Below are positions 25,144 to 33,643 of a stretch of DNA of 64,000 bases, in pieces. Every line of letters starts with the position of its first letter. The first letter of the stretch is position 1. The notes under the pieces were generated by a model. That model saw only the letters and a list, made by a program, of their open reading frames with translations, was not told the origin of the DNA and did not search any database. This DNA comes from Nocardia amikacinitolerans NBRC 108937 (GTDB taxonomy: Bacteria > Actinomycetota > Actinomycetes > Mycobacteriales > Mycobacteriaceae): NCBI RefSeq assembly GCF_001612615.1, contig NZ_BDAU01000046.1, forward strand, positions 1 through 64,000, read 5' to 3'. A program made the translations under genes and the position numbers.

Positions 25144-26622
25144 TCAAGGGGCTTCCAGCGCGTCTTCATTCTGCTCCGGCCGGTGCAGGGGCAGGCGGAC
25201 CGTGAAGCGGGTGTTGCCCGGTTCGGATTCGACGCGGATGTCGCCGTTGTGCTTGTTGACGACGATGCGGAAGGAGATGTCGAGGCCGAGGCCGGTGCCT
25301 TCGCCTACCGGTTTGGTGGTGAAGAACGGTTCGAAGACGCGGCGTAGGACGTCCGCGGGGATGCCGGGGCCGGTGTCGCCGATCTCGACGACGGCGCAGT
25401 CGTTCTCCTTGCCGGTGCGCACCGTGAGGGTGCCTTCGCCGCGCATGGCGTAGACCGCGTTGTCGATCAGGTTCGTCCACACCTGGTTCAGCTCGGCGGC
25501 GTAGCAGGGCAGCGGCGGCAGGCTGCGGTCGTACTCCTTGACCACTTTCACGCCGTCGCCGAGCTTCCTGTTCAACATGACCAGGGTGCTGTCGAGCAGT
25601 TCGTGCAGGTCGACCACCTGGAACGGGGCGCGGTCCATCTGCGAGTACTGCTTGGCGGCGTCGACAAGCGTGGAGATCCTCGCGGTCGAGTCCGCGATCT
25701 CGTTCATCAGCAGCTCGGTCTCGATGGTGTAGTTGAGCCAGCGGATCGCGCCTTCGAACACCTTGCTCGGGCAGTCCGCCAACGTGCCGTGCACCCGCTC
25801 CAGCCAGTCCACGTCGAACCCGGCCTGCACGAAGTTCGGTGCCAGCGCCCAGCCGTCGCCGATCTCGTGGTCCTCGAGCCATTCGCCGAGCATGTCCTCC
25901 CGGTCGGCGGCCTCCATTGGAGTCAGCTCGGGCGCCTTGGCGACCTGGGCCGCCGCCTCCTCCTGCAACCGAACCAGGGTGACGAGCACCTCGGGCTGGA
26001 ACTTCCCGTCGGCCATCATGGCGAGCTTGTGCCGCATACCCGCGACCCGCTCGCGCAGGCCGGAGGTGGCGCGCACGGCCGCGGCGGCGGGGTTGTTCAG
26101 CTCGTGGGTCAGGCCCGCCGAGAGCGAACCGAGGGCGAGCAGGCGTTCCCGTTCCGCGACGCGCTGGGCGGTGTTGCGGTTGCCGAAGAACGCGCCCTCC
26201 AGCAGGTGCACCGCCATCGGGAACCACTCGTGCATCATCCGCGCGAAGGTGCCCGCGTCCAGCACGTAGAACCGGGACTTGCGGGTGACGTACATCGACC
26301 CGGTGTAGTTCGGATCGGCCTTGTCGCCCAGGTACGCGCTCCACGCGCCCGCGTAGGCGCCCTTGTGGTCGGTGCGGTTCAGCTCGATCTCGGTGCCGCC
26401 GGAGAGTTTGGTCAGCCGCACCTCGCCGTCCATCAGGACGTAGAAGCAGATGGCCGGATCGCCCTCGCGGAAGACGAGTCCCGGCTCGATGTACTCGATG
26501 CGCCCGTCCGTGCACAGCCAGGCCAGCTGGTCGTCGTCGAGCTTCTCGAACAGGAACAGGGTGCGCAGCTCGGCGGGGTCGCAGACGAGATGCGAACGGC
26601 GCGCCGCGTTTTCGATGGTCAC
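25144..26622 (-). CDS. sensor histidine kinase with N-terminal cyclic-nucleotide-binding domain
   Basis: The 492-residue protein has no membrane segment. Residues ~18-135 form a cNMP-binding/CRP-like domain (FEKLDDDQLAWLC; FREGDPAICFYVLMDGEVRL). The DHp helix carries H173 in GLTHELNNP. After a long helical linker, the HATPase domain has N-box NQVWTNLIDNAVYAM, G1 DTGPGIP, F-box FEPFFTTK and G2 GTGLGL. It presumably phosphorylates the receiver domain of the flavoprotein encoded 16 bp upstream. The signal may be a cyclic nucleotide or a small effector; the phosphate-binding Arg of a true cAMP site is not obvious. Confidence 0.92.
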   Translation of the reverse strand: MTIENAARRSHLVCDPAELRTLFLFEKLDDDQLAWLCTDGRIEYIEPGLVFREGDPAICFYVLMDGEVRLTKLSGGTEIELNRTDHKGAYAGAWSAYLGDKADPNYTGSMYVTRKSRFYVLDAGTFARMMHEWFPMAVHLLEGAFFGNRNTAQRVAERERLLALGSLSAGLTHELNNPAAAAVRATSGLRERVAGMRHKLAMMADGKFQPEVLVTLVRLQEEAAAQVAKAPELTPMEAADREDMLGEWLEDHEIGDGWALAPNFVQAGFDVDWLERVHGTLADCPSKVFEGAIRWLNYTIETELLMNEIADSTARISTLVDAAKQYSQMDRAPFQVVDLHELLDSTLVMLNRKLGDGVKVVKEYDRSLPPLPCYAAELNQVWTNLIDNAVYAMRGEGTLTVRTGKENDCAVVEIGDTGPGIPADVLRRVFEPFFTTKPVGEGTGLGLDISFRIVVNKHNGDIRVESEPGNTRFTVRLPLHRPEQNEDALEAP

Positions 26623-26638
26623 AACTGCCCTCCTGAGA

Positions 26639-28309
26639 TCACGCCAGGTACCGGTGCACGAGCATGACCGCCATCGCGCCCTCGCCGACCGCCGAGGCGA
26701 CCCGCTTGGCGGACTCGGCGTGCACGTCGCCCGCGACGAACACGCCTGGCACGCTGGTTTCCAAATGGTGTGGCGGCCGGGGCAATTCCCAGCCGGCGGG
26801 CCGCGCGCCGTCGACCATGAGATCCGGCCCGGCCAGCACGTAGCCGTCCTCGTCGCGCTTGACGACGCCGTCGAGCCAGTCGGTCTGCGGCGCCGCGCCG
26901 ATGAAGAGGAAGAGGCGCTCGGCCTCGGCCTTCTCCTCCGCGCCCGTGGTGTTGTCGCGCAACACGATTCGCTCCAGGTGATCGCTGCCGTCGGCGGCGG
27001 TCACCTCGGTGTTGGTGTGCACCTTGATATTCGGGATCTGCCCGATCTGCTGGATCAGGTAGTGCGACATCGACTTCTCCAGCGAGTCCCCGCGCACCAC
27101 CAGGTGCACCGTGCGGGCGTTGCGGGACAGGAAGACCGCCGCCTGTCCGGCCGAGTTGGCCCCGCCGACGATGTAGACCTCGTGGTCGGCGCATTCGGAC
27201 GCCTCGGTCATCGCCGAGCCGTAATACACTCCGCGACCGGTGAATTCGTCGACGCCGGGCGCGGGGTGCCGTCGATAGTCGACGCCCGTCGCGATGATCA
27301 CGGTGTGTCCGCACAGCGTGCCGCCGTCGGCGAAACGCACAGTGCGAGCGGAACCGTTGACCTCGAGACCCACCACCTCGCGCGTGGTGATCACCTCGGC
27401 GCCGAACTTGGCGGCCTGCCGTCGCGCCCGGTCGGCCAGCTGCGCGCCGGACACACCGTCGGGGAAACCGAGGTAGTTCTCGATGCGGGAACTCTGCCCG
27501 GCCTGTCCGCCGGTGGCGGTGCGTTCGACGAGCACCGTGCGCAGGCCCTCGGACGCGCCGTAGACCGCGGCGCCGAGCCCGGCGGGACCGCCGCCGACCA
27601 CGATCAGATCGTAGAAATCGCCGGTGGGGGTGACGTTGAGTCCGACGCTCTCGGCCAGCGCGCTGTCGGTCGGCTGGACCAGCGCGTCACCGGCCGCGGT
27701 GATCACCACCGGACATCGGTCCGGTTCGGCGCCCGCGGCCTCCAGCAGCCGGACGCCCTCCGGCTCGTCGGCCAGGTACCAGCGGTAGGGCAACTGGTTG
27801 CGAGCCAGGAATTCGCGCACCTGCGAGGAGCGCGGCGACCAGCGGTTGCCGACCACCTTGGTCTCGAACACCGGCCGGTGTTCGCTGCTGCGCCAGGCGT
27901 CGAGCAGGCCGTCCAGGACCGGATAGAGCTTCTCCTCCGGCGGATCCCACGGCTTGAGCAGGTAGTGGTCCAGATCGACGACATTGATCGCGTCGATCGC
28001 GGCGTTGGTGTCGGCGTAGGCGGTCAGCAGCACGCGGCGCGCGTACGGGTGCAGGTCCATGGCCTGCTCCAGGAATTCGATGCCGTCCATGCCGGGCATC
28101 CGGTAGTCGGCGATCAACACAGCGACCGGCTGGCCGCGCAATTTCATCTCACGCAGGGCCTCGAGCGCCTGCGGGCCGGATTCCGCGCGCAGAATCCGGT
28201 AGTCGGCGCCGTAGCGGCGGCGCAGGTCGCGTACGACCGCGCGGGAAACGCCCGGATCGTCGTCGACGCTCAGGATTGCCGGTTTCGTAGCAGCGGGTGC
28301 AGTCACCAC
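26639..28309 (-). CDS. response-regulator receiver fused to a thioredoxin-reductase-like flavoprotein
   Basis: The 556-residue fusion has a receiver domain (acidic pair in LSVDDD, phospho-acceptor D68 in IADYRMP, K119 in LLKPW). A linker of about 90 residues follows, then a two-dinucleotide-binding-domain flavoprotein: FAD motif VVGGGPAG (237-244) and NADPH motif VGGANSAG (381-388). The region that holds CxxC in thioredoxin reductase (after GRGVYYG, ~359-373) has no such pair, so it cannot be an ordinary thioredoxin reductase. Phosphorylation by the adjacent kinase may gate the flavoprotein. First gene of a three-gene unit. Confidence 0.92.
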   Translation of the reverse strand: MVTAPAATKPAILSVDDDPGVSRAVVRDLRRRYGADYRILRAESGPQALEALREMKLRGQPVAVLIADYRMPGMDGIEFLEQAMDLHPYARRVLLTAYADTNAAIDAINVVDLDHYLLKPWDPPEEKLYPVLDGLLDAWRSSEHRPVFETKVVGNRWSPRSSQVREFLARNQLPYRWYLADEPEGVRLLEAAGAEPDRCPVVITAAGDALVQPTDSALAESVGLNVTPTGDFYDLIVVGGGPAGLGAAVYGASEGLRTVLVERTATGGQAGQSSRIENYLGFPDGVSGAQLADRARRQAAKFGAEVITTREVVGLEVNGSARTVRFADGGTLCGHTVIIATGVDYRRHPAPGVDEFTGRGVYYGSAMTEASECADHEVYIVGGANSAGQAAVFLSRNARTVHLVVRGDSLEKSMSHYLIQQIGQIPNIKVHTNTEVTAADGSDHLERIVLRDNTTGAEEKAEAERLFLFIGAAPQTDWLDGVVKRDEDGYVLAGPDLMVDGARPAGWELPRPPHHLETSVPGVFVAGDVHAESAKRVASAVGEGAMAVMLVHRYLA

Positions 28310-28381
28310 AAAAGTATGTCGCCTCGGCGTCGGGTGTGTCGCCGAAGATTCCCGTCCCCCGGATCACCCCCGAGGTGTGTG

Positions 28382-28576
28382 TCACACCCGGTGTTGGAGC
28401 ACCATTTCGAGTTCGCTCGGCGTGAGCAGCCGCTCCAGCCGTTCCTCTTGGGCGAGCGCCTTCGCGGCTCGGCGCGATATGGAACCGGGCGCCGCGGGCC
28501 CGTCGTCGGGTTCTAGCGAGGGAAGCAGGGGGACTTGGTCCGGCTGCCGACGATGAAGAAGCGAGCGAAGTTTCAC
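28382..28576 (-). CDS. small hypothetical protein
   Basis: A 64-residue basic peptide starts at a GTG (28576) with GTGAGGTG upstream. The sequence KLRSLLHRRQPDQVPLLP followed by a helical, charged C-terminus looks like a real small protein. It is on the same strand as and 72 bp upstream of the receiver-flavoprotein gene, so it may lead that operon. Function unknown. Confidence 0.45.
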   Translation of the reverse strand: MKLRSLLHRRQPDQVPLLPSLEPDDGPAAPGSISRRAAKALAQEERLERLLTPSELEMVLQHRV

Positions 28577-28783
28577 GGCCGATCACCTCACGCTGGACGG
28601 GAAAGTTGGTGGCTGTGCTTGTGCTTCGTCTATCCGCCATTGTGCGCGGCCCATTACGACGGGCGGTAACCAAAAAGCCAAAATGTGACACAGTTGTCTT
28701 CCAAGGGCGCCCGTTTAGGATGTCTGTTACTCGTCGTACACATATGTCCGGTTTGTCCGGACCGCGCACCACCGGAGGCAGCG

Positions 28784-29239
28784 TTGCCCAACCACCTCGA
28801 AGCGACCGTCGACATCGCCGCACCGCCGGAGCGGGTCTGGCAGATCGTCTCGGACCTGAAGCGCATGCCCGAGTTCAGTCCGATGACGGTCCGGATGGTT
28901 CCGCTCGGCACGCCGAAGGCGGGCACCTGGACGGTGAACTGGAACAAGGACGGCTGGAAGCGCTGGCCGACGACCTCCCGCATCGTGCGGTTCGAGCCGA
29001 ACCAGGCCTTCGCCTTCCGGATGAACGAGAACCGCACGGTCTGGAGCTACACGCTGGAGCCGACCGCGACCGGCACCCGGCTGATCGAGCGCCGCGATGT
29101 GTCCAACGGCGTCACCTGGGCGGTGCGCAAGGCAATCGACACCGTGCTCGGCGGCGAGCAGGCGTTCGAGGCCAACCTGGTTCGCGGGATGAACGCGACG
29201 CTCGCCAAGATCAAGGCCACCGCCGAGACGGGCGCCTGA
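28784..29239 (+). CDS. SRPBCC family protein
   Basis: The 151-residue protein shows the START/Bet v1-like SRPBCC pattern: N-terminal VDIAAPPERVWQIVSDLKR, internal SRIVRFEPNQAFAFR, and a long C-terminal helix. The family forms a deep hydrophobic cavity for lipids or polyketides. I chose a TTG start at 28784 because GGAGG lies six bases upstream and the protein begins at the usual domain edge. It ends at a good terminator. Ligand unknown. Confidence 0.85.
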   Translation: MPNHLEATVDIAAPPERVWQIVSDLKRMPEFSPMTVRMVPLGTPKAGTWTVNWNKDGWKRWPTTSRIVRFEPNQAFAFRMNENRTVWSYTLEPTATGTRLIERRDVSNGVTWAVRKAIDTVLGGEQAFEANLVRGMNATLAKIKATAETGA

Positions 29240-29265
29240 GCTTCGATCGGCAGCCAGGCACGCCG

Positions 29266-29301
29266 ACGCCCTCACCCCGAGTTGCGGGACGAGGGCGTTT
29301 T
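29266..29301 (+). terminator. intrinsic terminator after the SRPBCC gene
   Basis: Stem ACGCCCTC / GAGGGCGT with an inner CCCG/CGGG extension, followed by TTTT. It lies 27 bp past the stop and separates this gene from the convergent fabH-like gene. Confidence 0.75.
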
Positions 29302-29368
29302 GGCACTCAACAGGCGCTGCTGGACGTCGATCGCCCGCGCATGGCCGGAGTGAAGGCGGAGGTACGCC

Positions 29369-30397
29369 TTACTTCCAGCTCGGCAGCTTGACGACCTGTG
29401 CGGCGTAGGAAAGCCCGGCGCCGAAGGCGATGAGCAGCGCGGTGTCACCCGGCTTCGACTCGCCGTTGCGTAGCAACGCCTCCATGGCGAGCGGAATGGA
29501 CGCGGCCGAGGTGTTGCCGGTCTCTTCGATGTCGTGGGCGAGCGCGCACTCCTCCGGCAGCTTGAGCACCCGCGCCATGATCTCGATGATCCGGCCGTTG
29601 GCCTGGTGCGGGATCATCGCCTGCATGTCGTCGGTGGAGAGTCCGGCGCGGTCGATCGCGTCGCGGCACACCTTCTCCAGCGAGTGGGCGGCCCACCGGA
29701 AGACGGCGGTGCCCTCCATGGTCAGGTACGGCCGGACCGCGTCGAGGCCCTTCTCCTCGATCTCGGCGAAGTACTCCATCCAGTCCTTGTCCTGGCGGAT
29801 CGCGTGGTGCTGGGTGCCGTCCGAGCCCCAAACGGTCGGGCCGATGCCCGGCTCTTCGGAGGGACCGACCACCACGGCGCCCGCGCCGTCGGCGAACAGG
29901 AACGCGGTCGAGCGGTCGGTCATGTTGATGGTGTTCGTCAACTTCTCCACACCGATCACCAGCACGTTCTTCGAGGTGCCGCACCGCACGAGGTCCGACG
30001 CCAGCGCCAGCGCGTGACAGAAACCCGCGCAGCCCGCGGAGACGTCGAACGCGGCTACGCCGTTCATGCCGAGCTCGGTGGCGATGCGCGGGGCGGCCGC
30101 GGGTGTCAGCAGCAGATGCGTCGACGTGGCGACGATGACGCAGTCGACCTCGTCGTAATCCACGCCCGCCGCCGCCAGCGCGTTCTGCGCGGCCGCCACG
30201 CTCATGCTTTGAATCGTTTCGTCCTCGGAGGCGAAACGTCGGGTCTTGATGCCCGACCGGGTCTGGATCCACTCGTCGCTGGAGTTGATCGGTCCCGCAA
30301 CTTCGTCATTGGTGACCACACGGGCCGGGCGATAGACGCCGAGCCCGAGGATCGCGGTGTGCTCAGCCCCGGTGGTCTGGGCGATTCGAGCAGACAT
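29369..30397 (-). CDS. fabH: beta-ketoacyl-ACP synthase III
   Basis: The 342-residue condensing enzyme has the KAS III triad: C123 in VSAGCAGFCHAL, H264 in IPHQANGR and N295 in ETGNTSAAS. It joins an acyl-CoA primer to malonyl-ACP and so starts a fatty acid or feeds mycolate-type FAS II. The C-terminal GAGLSYAAQVVKL is typical of FabH. The start at 30397 gives the normal family length. It stands alone between convergent SRPBCC and divergent GlsB genes. A specialised paralogue with another primer cannot be excluded. Confidence 0.93.
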   Translation of the reverse strand: MSARIAQTTGAEHTAILGLGVYRPARVVTNDEVAGPINSSDEWIQTRSGIKTRRFASEDETIQSMSVAAAQNALAAAGVDYDEVDCVIVATSTHLLLTPAAAPRIATELGMNGVAAFDVSAGCAGFCHALALASDLVRCGTSKNVLVIGVEKLTNTINMTDRSTAFLFADGAGAVVVGPSEEPGIGPTVWGSDGTQHHAIRQDKDWMEYFAEIEEKGLDAVRPYLTMEGTAVFRWAAHSLEKVCRDAIDRAGLSTDDMQAMIPHQANGRIIEIMARVLKLPEECALAHDIEETGNTSAASIPLAMEALLRNGESKPGDTALLIAFGAGLSYAAQVVKLPSWK

Positions 30398-30615
30398 GAT
30401 GCGTCTCCTAATACCTGCGGCGCTGCTGCCGGGGATCCGGCGGAGCCTCGAACTCCTCATCGGTTTGCCATGGCTACGAAACTTAGACATGAGGCTCCCT
30501 CATATTACCCGAGGGTTGCCGGGCGAGTGCGTATTCTCACAATCGCCGGGTATATCGCCGAAAGCACGTCCTTCTACTGCTCGGCGTGCATCCCAACTAG
30601 TGATGCGAGGTCACC

Positions 30616-30888
30616 ATGCTCGGTCTCGGGATTATCGGCTGGATCATCATCGGCGGTCTTGCCGGCTGGATCGCAAGCAAGATCATGAAAACAGACGCCC
30701 AACAGGGCATCTTGCTGAACATCGTCGTCGGCATCATCGGCGGCCTGCTCGGCGGATTCCTGCTCAAGCTGCTCGGCGTCGACGTCGAAGGTGGCGGGCT
30801 GTGGTTCAGCTTCTTCACCTGCCTGGGTGGCGCGGTGATTCTGCTGTTCCTGGTCGGACTGGTCACCGGCCGCAGGGCATTGCGCTGA
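30616..30888 (+). CDS. GlsB/YeaQ/YmgE family membrane protein
   Basis: The 90-residue protein has three glycine-rich membrane helices (IIGWIIIGGLAGWIAS; NIVVGIIGGLLGGFLL; LGGAVILLFLVGLV), the transglycosylase-associated/GlsB pattern found in stress-induced envelope proteins. GAGGT precedes the ATG. It is divergent from fabH and only 99 bp ahead of psd, and its 3' end is followed at once by the left arm of the psd leader structure. Confidence 0.88.
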   Translation: MLGLGIIGWIIIGGLAGWIASKIMKTDAQQGILLNIVVGIIGGLLGGFLLKLLGVDVEGGGLWFSFFTCLGGAVILLFLVGLVTGRRALR

Positions 30889-30898
30889 CCGGACGCGT

Positions 30899-30990
30899 CA
30901 CAGGCTCCTCCCGTAAGGTGTGATCGCTTGCGCCCGACCTATCGTTGAAGGGCGCAACCGACTGCATCTAGCACGAAAGAGGAGCCTGTG
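30899..30990 (+). promoter_or_regulatory. structured leader of psd that could hide its ribosome binding site
   Basis: CACAGGCTCCTC (30899-30910) is a perfect complement of GAGGAGCCTGTG (30979-30990), and the latter contains both the Shine-Dalgarno GAGGAG and the GTG start of psd. Between them an 8-bp hairpin TTGCGCCC/GGGCGCAA (30928-30935, 30950-30957) is nested. If transcribed from upstream, the leader can close over the start codon. Confidence 0.6.
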
Positions 30991-31701
30991 GCACGCCGTC
31001 CCACCCCGCCCGGCACGCCCGAAACCACCGGAGTCGGCCACGTCGTCGACTTGGTACGGGCCGCCATTCCCCCGCTGCATCCCGCGGGGCTGCCCTTCGT
31101 CGCCGCGCCGCTCGCGGTCGCGGTGGTGGGCGGCAAGCGCAAATGGGTGCGCCGGACGGGTCTGGTCGCCGCGGCGGCCTGCGCCACCTTCTTCCGGCAC
31201 CCGAAGCGGGTTCCGCCGAACCGGGCGGGCGCGGTCGTAGCCCCGGCCGACGGTGAGATCGCGCTGGTCGACACGGCCGCGCCGCCAGCGGAGCTCGGGC
31301 TCGGCGATCAGCCGCTGCCCCGGGTGAGCATCTTCCTCTCGGTGCTGGACGTGCACGTGCAGCGCACCCCGGTCTCCGGCACGGTCCGCGCCGTGCACCA
31401 TCAGGCGGGTCAGTTCCGCTCGGCCGATCTGCCCGAGGCCAGCTCGGTCAACGAGCGCAACAGCATGCTGCTGGAGACCCCGGCGGGCAAGCAGCTCGTC
31501 GTGGTGCAGATCGCCGGTCTTCTTGCCCGGCGCATCGTGTGCGACGCGCAGGTCGGCGACGTGCTGACCATCGGCGACACCTACGGTTTGATCCGCTTCG
31601 GCTCCCGGGTCGACACCTACTTCCCCGCGGGAACCGAGCTGCTGGTGCAGCCGGGCCAGCGCACCATCGGGGGCGAGACCGTTCTGGCCGTGTTGTCATG
31701 A
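30988..31701 (+). CDS. psd: phosphatidylserine decarboxylase
   Basis: The 237-residue proenzyme makes phosphatidylethanolamine from phosphatidylserine at the membrane. It is of the short archaeal/mycobacterial type, with [20 protein letters not shown] mid-protein and the self-cleavage site FGSR near residue 210, where the Ser becomes the pyruvoyl group. The start is GTG with AAAGAGGAG. Its stop overlaps the start of pssA (ATGA), matching psd-pssA coupling in the Rv0436c-Rv0437c pair. Confidence 0.93.
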   Translation: MARRPTPPGTPETTGVGHVVDLVRAAIPPLHPAGLPFVAAPLAVAVVGGKRKWVRRTGLVAAAACATFFRHPKRVPPNRAGAVVAPADGEIALVDTAAPPAELGLGDQPLPRVSIFLSVLDVHVQRTPVSGTVRAVHHQAGQFRSADLPEASSVNERNSMLLETPAGKQLVVVQIAGLLARRIVCDAQVGDVLTIGDTYGLIRFGSRVDTYFPAGTELLVQPGQRTIGGETVLAVLS

Positions 31702-32603
31702 TGGAAGCGGCTGTGCCCAACCAACGGCGCAGGCGCCGCAGCGTCCGGCTGCTTCCGAGCATCGTGACGATCCTGGCGCTGGCCTCGGGTCTGTCCGCGG
31801 TGAAGTTCGCGCTGGACGGCGAACTCGACATCGCGCTGGCCATGGTCGGCGCCGCCGCGGTGCTCGACACCCTCGACGGCCGCTTGGCCAGGATGCTCGA
31901 CGCGACCACCAAGATGGGCGCGGAACTCGATTCGCTGTCCGACGCGATCTCGTTCGGCGTCGCGCCCGCATTGGTGCTGTACATCGCGCTGCTCGACCAG
32001 AACAGCGCGGGATGGATCATCGCGCTGCTGTTCGCGGTGAGCATCGTGCTGCGCCTCGCCAGGTTCAACACCCTGATGGACGACGACACCAGACCCGATT
32101 GGGCGCGTGAGTATTTCGTCGGCGTGCCCGCTCCGGCCGGCGCGCTGATCGCGCTCGTGCCGATCGCGCTGCTCGTGCAGTTCGGCGACGGCTGGTGGGT
32201 CGGCTTCTACGAGGTCGCGGCCTGGACGGTGTTCGCGGGAGCCTTGTGCGTCAGCACGATTCCGACGCTGGCGATGAAGTCGGTGTCGGTGGCGCCGCAG
32301 GCGGCGGCCGGTCTGCTGGTGCTCGTCGCGGTGGCGGCGGCCCTGCTGGTGACCTATCCGATCATCCTGCTGCTGATCCTCGTCGCGCTGTACCTGGGCC
32401 ACATTCCGTTCGCCTGGCATTCGCAGCGCTGGGTGGCGGCGCGGCCGGAGACCTGGCAGCACAAGCCCGCCGAACGCCGGGCGCAGCGCCGGGCACAACG
32501 GCGTCGTCCGGCGATCCCCTCCGGTTTCCGCGGTTCGACCGCGCGGCTGCGGTTGCGCAGGCCCGGTGGACGCCGGGAACAAGCGGACGACGTTGTGCGC
32601 TGA
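31698..32603 (+). CDS. pssA: CDP-diacylglycerol-serine O-phosphatidyltransferase
   Basis: The 301-residue membrane enzyme makes phosphatidylserine from CDP-diacylglycerol and serine, the substrate of Psd. The CDP-alcohol transferase motif is complete ([18 protein letters not shown] followed by ELDSLSD). About eight membrane helices follow, and the C-terminal ~50 residues are strongly basic (repeats of RRAQRR). It overlaps psd by 4 bp; either of the two adjacent ATGs (31698, 31701) could be used. Confidence 0.93.
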   Translation: MMEAAVPNQRRRRRSVRLLPSIVTILALASGLSAVKFALDGELDIALAMVGAAAVLDTLDGRLARMLDATTKMGAELDSLSDAISFGVAPALVLYIALLDQNSAGWIIALLFAVSIVLRLARFNTLMDDDTRPDWAREYFVGVPAPAGALIALVPIALLVQFGDGWWVGFYEVAAWTVFAGALCVSTIPTLAMKSVSVAPQAAAGLLVLVAVAAALLVTYPIILLLILVALYLGHIPFAWHSQRWVAARPETWQHKPAERRAQRRAQRRRPAIPSGFRGSTARLRLRRPGGRREQADDVVR

Positions 32604-32665
32604 CACCTGCGCCGCGCGCTGACCGAACTCTGACGACGCGGACGGCGAGCGGAGGAAGGTGAGGA

Positions 32666-33547
32666 GTGGAACCCGACGGACTGCGCGAATTCCAGGCGCA
32701 TCGCCCTCGGTTGTTCGCGCTCGCCTACCGCATGCTCGGCTCGGCCACCGAGGCCGAGGACGCGGTGCAGGAGACCTACCTGCGCTGGGACGGCACCGAC
32801 CGGGCCACCATCCGCTCCGTGGAGGCCTGGCTCACCACCGCCGTCGTGAATCTCTGCCGCACCTGGCTTGTTTCGGCGCGGGCGCGGCGCGAGACCTACG
32901 TCGGCCCGTGGCTGCCAGAGCCGGTGCTCACCGCGGACGGTGAACTCGGTCCGCTGGAGACCGTCGAGGAACGCGAGCTGGTCTCGTTGGCGCTGCTCAC
33001 TGCGCTGGAGCGGCTGAATCCGGTGGAGCGCGCCGTCTTCGTGCTGCGCGAGGCGTTCGGGTACGCGCACCGCGAGATCGCCGACATGCTCGACCTGAGC
33101 GAAGCGGCGTCCCAGCAGACCTACCGCAGGGCCGGTCAGCGCGTCCGCGACGGCCGGACCCGCTTCGTGATCGAACCCGCCCACGCGAGGGCGCTGATCC
33201 AGCGTTTCCTGGACGCGGCGCGTTCCGGCGAGATCGATGAGCTCGGCCGGATGCTCGCCGCCGACGTCACCGCCACGGCGGACGGCGGCGGCCGGATCAA
33301 CGCCGCGCGGCGTCCGGTGCACGGCGCCGACCGGGTCGCGCGCTACCTCGCCGGCCTGTTCCGCTGGGCGGTCCCGGGCATGGAATTCGGGATCGAAGAG
33401 GTCAACGGCGCCTTGGCGATGGTCGTGCGGGTCGCCGAGAATCCCGTGCTGATGGTCGGTTTCGAGCTCGACGGCGAGCTCGTCGACGAGCTGTACCTCG
33501 TCGTCAACCCCGACAAGCTGGCCTACCTCGCCGCCGCTCGGGCGTAG
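32666..33547 (+). CDS. ECF41-type RNA polymerase sigma factor (SigJ-like)
   Basis: The 293-residue factor has sigma region 2 (LFALAYRMLGSATEAEDAVQ), region 4 (YAHREIADMLDLSEAASQQT) and a C-terminal SnoaL-like extension. The three ECF41 hallmarks are all present: WLPEP (82-86), DGGGR (206-210) and NPDKL (281-285). In this class the extension regulates activity and there is no classic anti-sigma factor. The gene begins at a GTG behind GGAGGAAGG and is followed by an oxidoreductase, the typical genomic partner and target of this group. Confidence 0.94.
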   Translation: MEPDGLREFQAHRPRLFALAYRMLGSATEAEDAVQETYLRWDGTDRATIRSVEAWLTTAVVNLCRTWLVSARARRETYVGPWLPEPVLTADGELGPLETVEERELVSLALLTALERLNPVERAVFVLREAFGYAHREIADMLDLSEAASQQTYRRAGQRVRDGRTRFVIEPAHARALIQRFLDAARSGEIDELGRMLAADVTATADGGGRINAARRPVHGADRVARYLAGLFRWAVPGMEFGIEEVNGALAMVVRVAENPVLMVGFELDGELVDELYLVVNPDKLAYLAAARA

Positions 33548-33582
33548 CTGTTCCCCGGTGTGACGCGGCTCATGCCGCGGAC

Positions 33583-33609
33583 TGTCAGGAAACGGGGGCC
33601 TGTCCGGTC
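33583..33609 (+). promoter_or_regulatory. predicted ECF41-dependent promoter
   Basis: TGTCAGG (33583-33589), 16 bases, then GGTC (33606-33609). This is close to the ECF41 target consensus as I recall it, TGTCACA-N16-CGTC. It lies 35 bp before the start of the oxidoreductase gene, where the sigma factor is expected to act. Confidence 0.55.
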
Positions 33610-33643
33610 TGAGTGGTATCGGCCAACGAGAGGAGCCACCATC

